In this document: piece after piece, positions 13,555 through 22,613 of the stretch
Layout of the letters: each line of letters starts with the position of its first letter
Position numbering within the stretch: position 1 is the first letter of the stretch
Source of the DNA: Peptoanaerobacter stomatis
Lineage (GTDB): Bacteria > Bacillota > Clostridia > Peptostreptococcales > Filifactoraceae
NCBI RefSeq assembly: GCF_000238095.2
Contig: NZ_JH815227.1
Span: 1 to 64,000 of the forward strand
Reading direction: 5' to 3'
DNA: 64,000 nucleotides
Notes under the pieces: model-generated
What the model was told of the DNA's origin: nothing
The model's input: only the letters and a program-made list of their open reading frames with translations
Databases searched by the model: none
Made by a program: the position numbers and the translations under genes

Positions 13555-13581
13555 ACATTTCTGCTTGTACTTATATTAATA
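13555..13581 (+). repeat. Right copy of 27-bp perfect direct repeat flanking the IS
   Basis: Identical to 12366-12392. Its first three bases coincide with the last three of the predicted IS right end, and it ends 4 bp before the -35 of the scfA promoter. Confidence 0.85.
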
Positions 13582-13585
13582 ATTA

Positions 13586-13614
13586 TTGAAATTTGTGTTT
13601 ATATATGATATAAT
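13586..13614 (+). promoter_or_regulatory. Promoter of scfA
   Basis: TTGAAA (13586-13591), 17-bp spacer, TATAAT (13609-13614): near-consensus sigma-A. It leaves an untranslated leader of about 95 nt before scfA. The IS ends 28 bp upstream of the -35, so the promoter was left intact. Confidence 0.7.
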
Positions 13615-13717
13615 TATTAGAATAAATTTGCTTATAGAACACATTTTCAACTTATAGCTTTATACATATTTGAATTTTGTAGTTTCTAAAAAAGCTGAAT
13701 ACATTAGGAGGTAAATT

Positions 13718-13864
13718 ATGAAAAAACACATAGTAACAATAGCAAAAGGTTCACTTAAACAAAGCGCATCTCACGGTGGATGTGGAGAATGCCAAACATC
13801 TTGCCAATCTGCTTGCAAAACATCTTGCACAGTAGCAAATCAAGAATGTGAAAGAGAAAACTAA
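13718..13864 (+). CDS. scfA: SCIFF ranthipeptide precursor
   Basis: A 48-residue peptide with six cysteines (C22, C25, C29, C33, C37, C44) in the C-terminal half. The block GGCGECQTSCQSACKTSC is diagnostic of the six-cysteines-in-forty-five (SCIFF) RiPP family. The known partner ScfB, a radical SAM enzyme with a SPASM domain, installs a Cys-to-Thr thioether; here C33 and T38 have the spacing of the linked pair I recall from the Clostridium thermocellum peptide. No scfB, transporter or protease gene is adjacent; the next gene is a BTAD regulator. The start is preceded by AGGAGG at ideal spacing, and a terminator follows directly, so it is monocistronic. Studies in solventogenic clostridia point to a signalling role for these peptides. 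Confidence 0.95.
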   Translation: MKKHIVTIAKGSLKQSASHGGCGECQTSCQSACKTSCTVANQECEREN

Positions 13865-13873
13865 TCGTTAAAA

Positions 13874-13909
13874 ATAAAAGTCACTTTATCAAGTGGCTTT
13901 ATTTTTTTA
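13874..13909 (+). terminator. scfA terminator
   Basis: Stem AAAGTCACTT/AAGTGGCTTT with a TATC loop, followed by ATTTTTTTAT. It begins 10 bp after the scfA stop. Confidence 0.85.
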
Positions 13910-14375
13910 TTCATAATTTATTCCAAATTCTATAGCAATTCTTATACTGTTTATTCAATAAAAACAGACGCCATTTATGATATTATCTAATTATACTAAT
14001 ATCCATTTAATTAATGGATGCATTTATAATAAATTATTTTTAAGTATACTCAATTTTACTTAACTTATATATTCTAAAAAAAATTAATATCCGTTATTCT
14101 ATTGACTTTTAGCATTAAATATATTCTCTAAACTAAAAATTTAATACATTTTTATAGATAATAACCATATCTATTTTTCAAATAAATATTTATATTCCTC
14201 AAATAAGTAACACATTACTTTTAAATGATATTAAGTATTATATTGTGAAAAAAGATAATTTATATTATAATTATCAATAATATAATTCAAAATAATCAAT
14301 AAATTATAGTTAACAGCATTATTTGTATGAAAAATAGATATTAAAAATTTCAATAATTCTGCAAAAGGGGGAAAA
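13910..14375. other. Intergenic region between scfA and the BTAD regulator
   Basis: 465 bp without a gene. It contains a probable member of the ~120-140-bp inverted-repeat family (13993-14122) and the unassigned promoter of the regulator. Confidence 0.5.
13993..14122. repeat. MITE-like intergenic element (degenerate)
   Basis: Starts TATACTAAT and ends with TTATTCTATTGACTTTTAGCA, the same tail as the better preserved element at 49629-49746. It contains a palindrome, TCCATTTAATTAATGGA. The boundaries are approximate. Confidence 0.4.
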
Positions 14376-17300
14376 ATGAGTAAAATATATGCAAAAATGT
14401 TCGGAACTCCAATAATAACAAAAGACGACAAAGAAGTTCTATTCCCTTACAGCAAAGTCAAAGCATTGCTATACTATCTGATCATAAACAAAAGAGCCAG
14501 CCGTGATGAGTTATCAGGGCTGTTATGGTGCGAAGACAGAGAAGAAATAGCTAAAAAAAATTTAAGAAATGCAATATATAAAATCAAAAAATCTTTTGAT
14601 GAAGATGTATTGATATCACCAAATAAATCACTGGTCATGATAAATCCCAATTTGGATATAAGCTCCAATGTAGAGCCGTTTATTAATGGAGATGATTCTC
14701 TTATAGATGAATATATAGGTGATTTTATACAAGGTTTTTATGTAAAAAATGCAGAACCTTTTGAACAATGGCTCACACAAATAAGGGAAAATTATAGAGA
14801 GATCTTTGTCAGAAAGCTCTATGAACTAATAGATAAAAGTATACACAATCAAGAAAACTCAAAAATAGAATTGTATTGCAAAAAACTTATCAGCGTCAAC
14901 GAATTTGACGAAAAAGCCTACGCAATACTTATAAATCATTACAAAGATATAAAAGACTATAAAAGCGCCATAGACACATATAACAAACTCTCAAAAATTC
15001 TGTCTGTAGAACTTGGAATAACACCTGACGAACAAACAACTGTACTGTTTAATCAAGTTTTAGATTTAATCAACGATTCAAATTACAATAAAAAATCTCA
15101 AAGCGAAAAATTTTTCTACGGTAGAATCAGTGAGCTCAGATTATTAGAACAAAACTTTGATAAATTTATAAAAAATGATGATGCAAAATCTATAATACTT
15201 TCAGGTGAAGCAGGCATAGGAAAATCAAGATTAAAAGACGAATTTTTAAGTAAAATAAACTCTGAAAAATCATATGTATTTGAAACCAACTGCTACCCTG
15301 CAGAAAAAGAATATTTTTTTAAACCCTGGAACCCTATAATTTCAAAAATGTCAGAAATTCTAATAAAAGATAATATAAATATACCTCATATATGGGAAAA
15401 TATAATCTCATGTATATTCCCTGAGTTCAATAAAAACAAGAATACACCTTATCAACATCTTCCTGAAAACTTTGAAACTATAAAGTATGATATGATTGGC
15501 GATATATTAAGCGACATATTAGAAAGAATAACAAAGCGCAAAAAAGTTATGTTAATATTTGAAGACATACAGTATGCCGACAGCATGAGCATATCCATAC
15601 TGAGCAGTATAATACTGCATCAAAAAAAATCAGACATAATATTTATTGCAACATATAGAAATGAATACGATAAAAATGTGGATAAGCTTATAACATCAAT
15701 GAATTTACATGACAAGCTCATTTTAATGCCACTCGACAGATTTACAAGTGAAGAAGCCGAAAAATTTGTAAAACAAGCCTATCCTAATTATACGCCTACA
15801 AAAGAATTATTAAAAAAAATATATCAAGAAACAGAGGGAAACACTTTTTTCTTAACAGAATATGTCAACATATTAAAATCAAATGGCGATATCAACATAA
15901 TGTCCGTAAAAATGCAAGACATCATAAAAAGCAAATTCTTATATTTATCAGAAGAAAGCAAAAAAATATTAAATATTGCATCACTATTTTTTGATGAAGT
16001 TCCACTCAAGCTGTTAAAAGATATAACAGGTCATGACGAACTTGAACTTATGGATATAATAGAAGAGTTGGAAAACAAATTTATACTTACAGAAACCCAA
16101 AATGAAGACTCTATAAGTTTTAAATTCACACATCAAAAACTCAGAGAGTTTATATATATGAAACAAAGTGACGGAAGAAAAAAATTACTCCATGCCAAAA
16201 TAGGCTCAATTTTAGAACAATCAATAAAAAATGACAAGATAAATATAGATATTTATCACAAACTCATATACCATTATACAAATGCTGATAATAAAAGCAA
16301 AGCCCTTATTTATAAAATAAAAATACTCAACTACTATCTTAATTTTTCACACGAGCTGTTCCCTATACTCAACCAAGCCGATATGGACGCATACAGATAT
16401 GAAAACTTCAGCAAGCAACAGACACTTTCACACTTTAAAGATATAGAAAACACATTAAAACAAGTTAGAAAAAAAGGAGGTAACAGCGAAGAAATAATAA
16501 AATTGGAAATAGCATTTCTCCATATGAAAGGCAGATATCTTATAAGAGACGGAGATTACGAGCAAGGCATAAAACTTATTCAAGATATGATTACACAGTC
16601 ATTGGATGTAGAAGACAGAGATTATACCATTGAAGGCTACAAACAGATGATATTTTATTGCATACAGACTAATCAGCCTGATATTATGTTAAAATATATC
16701 GAACTTGCGCTCAATTTAGCAGTAGAATGCAATTACCACAAAGAAACAGGCATAATATTGCGCCTAAAAGGTTTATATAAAATAATGTGTCAAGAATACG
16801 AAGAAGCCGAAAAATTATTGAATGAATCTATAAACACATTCAAAATAACAAAACAAGTAGCCAATAAATATGCACTTAATATAGCCGCAGCGTATAATTA
16901 TATAGGTGAAATAAGGCGATTTAATATGGAATTTGATGAGGCTGTGTATTATTACGAACAAGCCATAAAAATATGTGAAAGCAAGAGCGCTTTTATAAGC
17001 TTGGCAATTTTTAATATAAATGCAGGGCAAGCAACATTTGATATGGGAGATTATCAAAAATCCACAGAATATTTTGAAAAAGCGCTTAATCTTTACAGCA
17101 AATTGGATTCTATATGGCGAAAATCAATTGCAGAAGCTTTTATGGCACTCATATTAAATAATGAAGAAAACTATTCAGAAGCTTTGAAATATTTAAAAAA
17201 TGCAGATACACATTCACAAAAAATAAAAAACCCTCATGAAATAGGGGTAGTTTTTAGAGTAAAAGCACAAATTAGAGCCGATATGCTAAAAAACAAAAAC

Positions 17301-17426
17301 CTCAATAAAGTATACAGCAAATACCTTGACAATGATCTTGAATACTACTGTGCAGAAAGCATCAAATATCTTACTACAGCCGGAGATAAATACGAAATAA
17401 ATGTAATAAACAATATTATGAAATAA
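14376..17426 (+). CDS. BTAD/SARP-type transcriptional regulator with AAA ATPase and TPR repeats
   Basis: A 1016-residue cytoplasmic regulator. An OmpR-type winged helix (about 1-95, with ASRDELSGLLWCEDREE... LRNAIYKIKK) leads into a bacterial transcriptional activator domain (about 100-240). Next comes a STAND/AAA ATPase with Walker A GEAGIGKS (277-284) and Walker B VMLIFEDIQYAD (about 391-402). The C-terminal 400 residues carry TPR-like helical repeats (for example EAVYYYEQAIKICE, KSTEYFEKALNLY). This AfsR/MalT-like layout suits a ligand- or protein-triggered activator. The ATG has AAGGGGGA 5-6 nt upstream. It is monocistronic, and no structural operon follows, so the target is unknown. Proximity to scfA is suggestive but unproven. 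Confidence 0.88.
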   Translation: MSKIYAKMFGTPIITKDDKEVLFPYSKVKALLYYLIINKRASRDELSGLLWCEDREEIAKKNLRNAIYKIKKSFDEDVLISPNKSLVMINPNLDISSNVEPFINGDDSLIDEYIGDFIQGFYVKNAEPFEQWLTQIRENYREIFVRKLYELIDKSIHNQENSKIELYCKKLISVNEFDEKAYAILINHYKDIKDYKSAIDTYNKLSKILSVELGITPDEQTTVLFNQVLDLINDSNYNKKSQSEKFFYGRISELRLLEQNFDKFIKNDDAKSIILSGEAGIGKSRLKDEFLSKINSEKSYVFETNCYPAEKEYFFKPWNPIISKMSEILIKDNINIPHIWENIISCIFPEFNKNKNTPYQHLPENFETIKYDMIGDILSDILERITKRKKVMLIFEDIQYADSMSISILSSIILHQKKSDIIFIATYRNEYDKNVDKLITSMNLHDKLILMPLDRFTSEEAEKFVKQAYPNYTPTKELLKKIYQETEGNTFFLTEYVNILKSNGDINIMSVKMQDIIKSKFLYLSEESKKILNIASLFFDEVPLKLLKDITGHDELELMDIIEELENKFILTETQNEDSISFKFTHQKLREFIYMKQSDGRKKLLHAKIGSILEQSIKNDKINIDIYHKLIYHYTNADNKSKALIYKIKILNYYLNFSHELFPILNQADMDAYRYENFSKQQTLSHFKDIENTLKQVRKKGGNSEEIIKLEIAFLHMKGRYLIRDGDYEQGIKLIQDMITQSLDVEDRDYTIEGYKQMIFYCIQTNQPDIMLKYIELALNLAVECNYHKETGIILRLKGLYKIMCQEYEEAEKLLNESINTFKITKQVANKYALNIAAAYNYIGEIRRFNMEFDEAVYYYEQAIKICESKSAFISLAIFNINAGQATFDMGDYQKSTEYFEKALNLYSKLDSIWRKSIAEAFMALILNNEENYSEALKYLKNADTHSQKIKNPHEIGVVFRVKAQIRADMLKNKNLNKVYSKYLDNDLEYYCAESIKYLTTAGDKYEINVINNIMK

Positions 17427-17501
17427 AAAAAATAAGACTAAGTCATTTATACTAAACCTTAATAAAATAATATAAATAAACATCAGTGTTAAATTAAAAT
17501 A

Positions 17502-17537
17502 TGCTCAAATTGTTTTACTTGCAAAACAATTTGAGCA
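17502..17537. repeat. 15-bp perfect palindrome, part of a dispersed repeat
   Basis: TGCTCAAATTGTTTT/AAAACAATTTGAGCA around a 6-nt loop. It lacks a T run on either strand, so it is a poor terminator. The right arm and the following 50 bp (17521-17585) resemble 24857-24920. Confidence 0.6.
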
Positions 17538-17611
17538 TTGCATTAAAAAATATCTATGTACAATTATAACATCATATCCTTACTACAATGTAGATTGTTT
17601 TATATACCTTT

Positions 17612-19222
17612 TTATTTAGTTTTTTCTGATTTCTTATAATAGGTATGATATTTTGTAATCACCCAGTCATGTTCTTTCAGATTCAATTCGTTTCCGCAAA
17701 ACTCACATGTCTTGCCTTCTATGAGAGATAAGTTGGCACCACATTTTATACATTTTAGAATAGACGGTCCACAAACTGCCTGTGTTTTACAATCTTTGTT
17801 TTTTTCAAGTCTAATCGTTACAAATTCTTTTCTATTTTCAATCTTACCGTTTTTTAATTCTCTAAGCAATAAATTCACACTTACACTTGCAATTTGCATA
17901 TCATCTTTTACCTGATATGTATTTATATAAAAAGATAAGGTGTCCATATCAACGACATCCTTATAATTTTGCAACTGCCTTGAAAGATCACATTCAGAAA
18001 AAGCATTGACCATATTTTCCGTATCTGCAAAATGTATGGCATACAGTTTATTTTGGACTCCTCCGAAGAAACTTTGAATAGAAAATAAAGGATCATATTT
18101 TCTCACTTCATTTGCCCTTTTTATTTCTTTATCTATTTTTTCTTTCGGACGACATACCAACTTGTCATCTAAAAGTTCAAAATTCGAATTAAATAAAAAT
18201 ACGATCGGCACTATAAAAAACATTGAAAAAGTTACAATTGCAAATCCGGCAAAACCAAGTGTAAGTGCACTCAATAATCCTCCGACAAATCTCATAAAGA
18301 TATTCATATCTTTTACATATAAAAACGGTAGAAAAAATCCCATGTTGATAAACGGTAGCATTCCAATCATATAAGCCCAAGGATATATTAATTTTTTTAT
18401 AGCTTGACGTTTCCCTTCTATTACTTGAAAATCACGACAAAATCCGAAACTGCCTACCCTACTATCCAAGTCTTCTACAGTAAATTTTGTCCCGCAAAAA
18501 TCACATCCGTCAATCAAATTGCTCCTTGATGATATACTGCCACAGTTTGGACACACAACATCATCTCCTCCGACATTTTTGGCAGACAAAAATGTATAAT
18601 GAGCAACTTCCTTATCATATACTCGTTTTATATCTTTACCGCCACATCGATAAGTCCTTGTACAATAAATCTCTTCATAGGCATCATCCACATTGTATCT
18701 GCCGTCAAAATATGTACTGGAACGAACGGGGTTTGAATTCTTGGAATACGAACGTCTGCTTGATTGCAAATCTATTTGTACATTTAGTTTTTCCAAGCGT
18801 CTTTTTTGAAGATAAATACCATGCCATAAAAGTTGTGTAGCATACTCTTGTATCTTACTGTTGTCCTTATTTATATCTTTACTGCCTATAAACTGACTGT
18901 ACGCTGTTTTAAATGAGCTCATTCTCCTTGTTAATTCATCATAGTCTTCTACAAGCGGATAAGACGGAAAAATTAAACTAAGCGGAAATTTTATTTTAAG
19001 TCCGAGTCTATACTTTTCATTTACCCAAGTTCTTAAAATCATGATTGTACCTATACTGAGCACTATGTAGCCTATAAAAGCACCTACAGTAAGTTCATCC
19101 GATTTCTGAGCAAAAATAAAGCAGATTACAAATCCTATAATATAAACAATAAGCGGAACTATAAATTCTTTTTTGTTATAAGCTTTATCTTTCAATATAG
19201 CTTTATCATTTCCTTCTGCCAT
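17612..19222 (-). CDS. Zinc-ribbon multi-pass membrane protein, possibly Tim44-like
   Basis: 536 residues. Two membrane segments near the N-terminus (about 20-38 and 43-62) are followed by a charged region with a CPNCG...CDFCG zinc ribbon (about 222-243), two to three hydrophobic segments (about 283-350), and a soluble C-terminal domain ending in a second ribbon CIKCG...CEFCG (about 488-510). The C-terminal domain (DPLFSIQSFFGGVQNKLYAIHFA... with the acidic DVVDMD region) resembles Tim44-like domains that Firmicutes join to zinc ribbons. That family match is tentative and the function unknown. The start is well supported by AAAGGAGAGG. It is convergent with the BTAD gene and stands alone. Confidence 0.75.
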   Translation of the reverse strand: MAEGNDKAILKDKAYNKKEFIVPLIVYIIGFVICFIFAQKSDELTVGAFIGYIVLSIGTIMILRTWVNEKYRLGLKIKFPLSLIFPSYPLVEDYDELTRRMSSFKTAYSQFIGSKDINKDNSKIQEYATQLLWHGIYLQKRRLEKLNVQIDLQSSRRSYSKNSNPVRSSTYFDGRYNVDDAYEEIYCTRTYRCGGKDIKRVYDKEVAHYTFLSAKNVGGDDVVCPNCGSISSRSNLIDGCDFCGTKFTVEDLDSRVGSFGFCRDFQVIEGKRQAIKKLIYPWAYMIGMLPFINMGFFLPFLYVKDMNIFMRFVGGLLSALTLGFAGFAIVTFSMFFIVPIVFLFNSNFELLDDKLVCRPKEKIDKEIKRANEVRKYDPLFSIQSFFGGVQNKLYAIHFADTENMVNAFSECDLSRQLQNYKDVVDMDTLSFYINTYQVKDDMQIASVSVNLLLRELKNGKIENRKEFVTIRLEKNKDCKTQAVCGPSILKCIKCGANLSLIEGKTCEFCGNELNLKEHDWVITKYHTYYKKSEKTK

Positions 19223-19358
19223 TCTATCCTCTCCTTTTCATGAAAAGTTTCTACATAACATATCGTCTATGATGTCTTAATACTATATTTAATATAGTAT
19301 TAAAATATACATATGCGTTTGAATACATTTTATTAAGGTGAGCCCTAAAACAGAAGTA

Positions 19359-19436
19359 TCCAAAAGCACTCCTAATCAAATACATTACATTTAACATTTT
19401 TATCATATGTCCATTTAATTAGGGATTAGTATAATA
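19359..19436 (+). repeat. Dispersed intergenic repeat (family B), copy 1
   Basis: Shares AGCACTCCTAATYAAATA, a CATT core and a GTATAATA-like end with 28569-28649. Confidence 0.5.
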
Positions 19437-19792
19437 CACAATATAATTATTATAAGATTTCATACAGTAAATATATAAATTCAGTAACCTCTTAATTTTG
19501 TAAAGCTTTTTTATTTTTAATATGTACATATAAAACCCATAAATTTCAAGTTTATGGCACATTTATTATACCAAATATACAGTACTATGTATAGTTTTAA
19601 TATTTGTTGCACAAACATTAATTCCATTTAAAACTAATTAAAAGCTCATTTTATAATCATATACTTAAAAATTTATGTTTTTTAAATAACAAAGTATATA
19701 AAATACAGAGATTTTATAAATAGAATTTTAGTATACAAAACACATTTTCCATTAATTATATAGATATTTGTAAAAGCTAATAATTAAAACTG

Positions 19793-19839
19793 ATACTAAA
19801 ATCTTATAGAATAATGAAAAATCATAATAATTAATTTTT
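19793..19839 (-). repeat. Intergenic repeat segment (family A, minus orientation)
   Basis: Reverse complement of the segment at 41390-41437: ATACTAAAATCTTATAGA, ATAATG, then ATAATAATTAATTTTT. Confidence 0.55.
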
Positions 19840-19928
19840 CAAATAAATTATTTATATTAATGTTATATAATTATACAAATCATCCATAATTTTATTAGAA
19901 AATAATATAAAATTAGTTTTCTTTATAC

Positions 19929-19967
19929 AAAAAACTGCTCTATCATAATTGATAGAACAGTTTTTTT
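19929..19967 (-). terminator. Terminator of the SLH protein gene
   Basis: On the minus strand a 16-bp stem with one G-U pair (AACTGTTCTATC/GATAGAGCAGTT) is followed by TTTTTT, 50 bp after the stop. Confidence 0.8.
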
Positions 19968-20016
19968 GAAATTTTTTATTATTTTGCTATAATTTGGCAA
20001 AGCTATACTATTGATA

Positions 20017-22071
20017 TTATTCTACGATATTTGAAAATATTTTTGCTAATTGTTCTCTTGTTAAATTATCATTTGCACTTATCTTGTTATCAGATCCGTT
20101 TACTATTCCTTTATCTACTAAGGCTGATACATATCCCAGCGCCCAATTAGGTATAGATTCTATATCTTTATAATTTGCCAATACTTCTTTTGCTTTTGCA
20201 TCTTCTAATGGTTCTATTCCTTTGAATCTGGCTATTACTACAAATAATTCAGCTCTTGTTATTTTACTTTGAGGTCTGAAGTTGCCTTTTTCGTCTTGTG
20301 TGAATATTTTGTTTTCCAACACTGTTTGTACTGCGTTTGCATACCATTTATCAGAGTCTACATCTTTTACTGCTTTTGCACTTTGTGATTTTTTCCCTAT
20401 TATATTTGCTATTACTTGGGCTACTTCTGCTCTTGTTACGCTTTTTTTCGGCATGAATTTTCCGCTTGTATCTCCAGACATTATTCCTTTTTGCATTACT
20501 TTTACTATTGCTTGTTTACTCCATGTTATTTCGTTTATATCGTTCAGATTATTTACTTTTGTTTCCGCCTCTTTTGTTGTCATTACATCTGATACTTTTA
20601 TTTCTTTTGATATTTCTTGTTGTGATTGATTTGTTTGTGCTTTTTCTTGTGTTGCAGTTTCAGTTTGAGCTTCTACAGGTTTTTGTACAGGTTTTGGTGC
20701 TGATGATGAGCCTCCGCCACCTCCACCACCACCTGATGTGCTTGAATTACTGTTGCTTTTAGCTTTATCGTTTGAATTTGATTTTTTTTCAGGTTCTTGT
20801 GATTTTTGTGATTCTTCAGATTTTTGCGGTTCTTTTGGTTTTTCAGGTTTCGGTTCTTCTATTGTAGCATCAGGCAGACCTTCTGTTATTACTTTTAAGC
20901 TTACACTTGTTGTTACATTTAATAGTGATTTTGCTGTTATTACTGTTTCGCCTTTTGCTTTTGCAGTAACTCTTCCTGTATTATCTACTGTTGCAACACT
21001 TTCTCTTGATGATGTCCATGTTAATTCATCACTATTTTCCTCAGGTGTTACTTTAAGCTCGACATCTGTTGTAATTGTTGTCATCAATATAGTACCTGTT
21101 GTTGCTTCAAGATTATTTATTTTCTCATAGTCTTTATATGTCGCCTTTACAGTTACTGCTTTATTCGGCATAGTAAAGCTTGCCTCTGTTCTTGAGTTAC
21201 TATTTGTTATAACTACATCATCACTTACCCACTTATCAAATTTCTTTCCATCTTTTGTTTTCTCTGCTTTAAGTTCTACCTTCTCTCCAGGTTTTGCCTC
21301 TGTTTTATTCGATGTACCGTCTACCACATTTATCGCTAAACCAGGCTTATCAATTTTCAGACGTATATTACCTTCAAATTTAATATCTTTAAATTGCTTT
21401 GTATTTATTTGTTTATAAACTGTTTTATCATAGCTTAGTTCTATTTCAACAAGACCGTTTTCTACAAGTTTATTAAAATTTTTAATTTTTATTTTTGACG
21501 GTTCACTATTATCTATAACATCCGGTATATTATATCCATTTGCAGTTATAGTTGTATTTATAGCTACAGGTTTTCCATTAATTTTAATAGGATTGTCAAT
21601 GGTATTTTTTGTAAAAACATCTTCTAAATTAACATCTTGTATTATAGTTTCAATCTTTTGACTTCCGCCATATTGCCTTATTTCGTTGGATATACCTCCT
21701 AAATCTATGAATTTATTTGTATCAATTATAATTTTACTTAATTTAGGCAACTCTTTTATTAAATTTTTTAGAGCCGTTTCTTCTATATTATATGATTTGA
21801 TACTCAAAGTCGTAAGATTTTTAAAATCTTTGAGTTTTCCTATATTTTTTATTTCTTTTTTATCAGGTGCTGATAAATAAAGCTCTGCTCTGTCTTTGTA
21901 CTTATTGACAAACTCATCCGTTATATCTGCAATATCTTCTATTTCTGCAACTTGATTACTGTGCTCTGATTGAGTTACATCCCTATATGCGTATGAATTG
22001 GTAGGTACACTGCAAATAGGCAACACTAAAGCAAATGCAACTGCAAAAGCTAATACTTTTTTTCTTAACAT
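20017..22071 (-). CDS. SLH-domain surface protein with LRR-like, InlB-type and Ig-like domains
   Basis: A 684-residue exported protein. A signal peptide (1-29, ending NSYA) is followed by a short leucine-rich segment (about 75-130), a bacterial repeat domain with the KFDKWVSDD...FTMPNKAVTVKATY signature (about 250-310), and a Big_2 Ig-like domain (WTSSRESVATVDNTGRVTAKAKG, about 318-395). A Pro/Lys/Glu linker and an eight-glycine run (near 450) precede three SLH domains (about 508-568, 572-628, 637-684). SLH domains bind pyruvylated cell-wall polymers, so the protein is held non-covalently on the surface, probably in adhesion. It has a strong GGAGG site and a terminator of its own. Confidence 0.9.
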   Translation of the reverse strand: MLRKKVLAFAVAFALVLPICSVPTNSYAYRDVTQSEHSNQVAEIEDIADITDEFVNKYKDRAELYLSAPDKKEIKNIGKLKDFKNLTTLSIKSYNIEETALKNLIKELPKLSKIIIDTNKFIDLGGISNEIRQYGGSQKIETIIQDVNLEDVFTKNTIDNPIKINGKPVAINTTITANGYNIPDVIDNSEPSKIKIKNFNKLVENGLVEIELSYDKTVYKQINTKQFKDIKFEGNIRLKIDKPGLAINVVDGTSNKTEAKPGEKVELKAEKTKDGKKFDKWVSDDVVITNSNSRTEASFTMPNKAVTVKATYKDYEKINNLEATTGTILMTTITTDVELKVTPEENSDELTWTSSRESVATVDNTGRVTAKAKGETVITAKSLLNVTTSVSLKVITEGLPDATIEEPKPEKPKEPQKSEESQKSQEPEKKSNSNDKAKSNSNSSTSGGGGGGGGSSSAPKPVQKPVEAQTETATQEKAQTNQSQQEISKEIKVSDVMTTKEAETKVNNLNDINEITWSKQAIVKVMQKGIMSGDTSGKFMPKKSVTRAEVAQVIANIIGKKSQSAKAVKDVDSDKWYANAVQTVLENKIFTQDEKGNFRPQSKITRAELFVVIARFKGIEPLEDAKAKEVLANYKDIESIPNWALGYVSALVDKGIVNGSDNKISANDNLTREQLAKIFSNIVE

Positions 22072-22520
22072 AAAATTCCTCCAAGTTTTTGAATAAATAT
22101 ATAAAATGTCAAATTTTATTAAGCTAACACTATAAATATATACAAATAAGATTATTTAACATATCTCTTTTTTATCATTTACTTATATTTCAAACACCTA
22201 TATATCAAGACAAAAAATCTATTTATTTTGCACATATTTATATTTATAAAATATATTTTGTAATTCACTAATTCATATTATACCAAGAAAAAACAAAAAA
22301 TAACAAAAAAAATAATTTTTTTTAGGCATTTTTATTCATTTATAATTCGTAGTATATTCCCAAATAATTCTAAAACACATTGACATTAATTTATCATTAA
22401 AGCAAAACTCAAAATTGTACTATATGCCTATTTAATCATGTATTGACAAAAATATTTTTCATTGATATAAGGATATTCATAAAAGATAATAATTAAACTT
22501 AAAATCAATTTTCTCTATGT
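22072..22520. other. Intergenic region upstream of the SLH gene
   Basis: About 450 bp, extremely AT-rich. A stretch near 22470-22510 resembles 19760-19802 (GATAAT-AATTAAA...AAAATC), another trace of the repeat families. The SLH gene promoter should lie here but cannot be picked with confidence. Confidence 0.4.
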
Positions 22521-22550
22521 AAAAAAGCACCTCAAAAGAGATGCTTTTAA
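22521..22550 (-). terminator. Terminator of the DUF134-NifX gene
   Basis: On the minus strand AAAAGCATCTC/GAGGTGCTTTT with a short loop, then TTTTTT; about 65 bp after the stop. Confidence 0.75.
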
Positions 22551-22613
22551 AAAATCCATGTTTAGATATTTTTCTACAAGATCAATTCAACATAATACGT
22601 TAGATAAATAGCA

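Larger units (their letters stand above)
12412..13557 (+). mobile_element. IS481-like insertion sequence
   Basis: An element of about 1.15 kb with one transposase gene. Its ends are imperfect inverted repeats: the left starts TGTGACAAAAAAGT and the right, read in reverse complement, starts TGTGTAAAAAAGT. Both carry an AAAGCC block a little inside. TGT...ACA termini and a single ORF with an HTH plus DDE core suit the IS481 family; an IS3-type ORFB relative is the alternative. The exact ends are uncertain because no short target duplication abuts them and the right end overlaps the 27-bp direct repeat. Confidence 0.75.
19223..19928. other. Long AT-rich intergenic region with repeats
   Basis: About 700 bp without a gene. 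It holds one copy of a repeat shared with 28569-28649 (19359-19436) and a reverse-orientation copy of family A (19793-19839, possibly extending to 19918). No RNA gene is recognised. Confidence 0.5.

Noticed and set aside
17502-17537. Terminator of the BTAD regulator
   Set aside because: The stem is perfect but no T run follows on either strand, and it belongs to a dispersed repeat.
20017-22071. Gly-rich SLH protein and giant adhesin as one surface locus
   Set aside because: They are 28 kb apart with unrelated genes between and use different anchoring modes.
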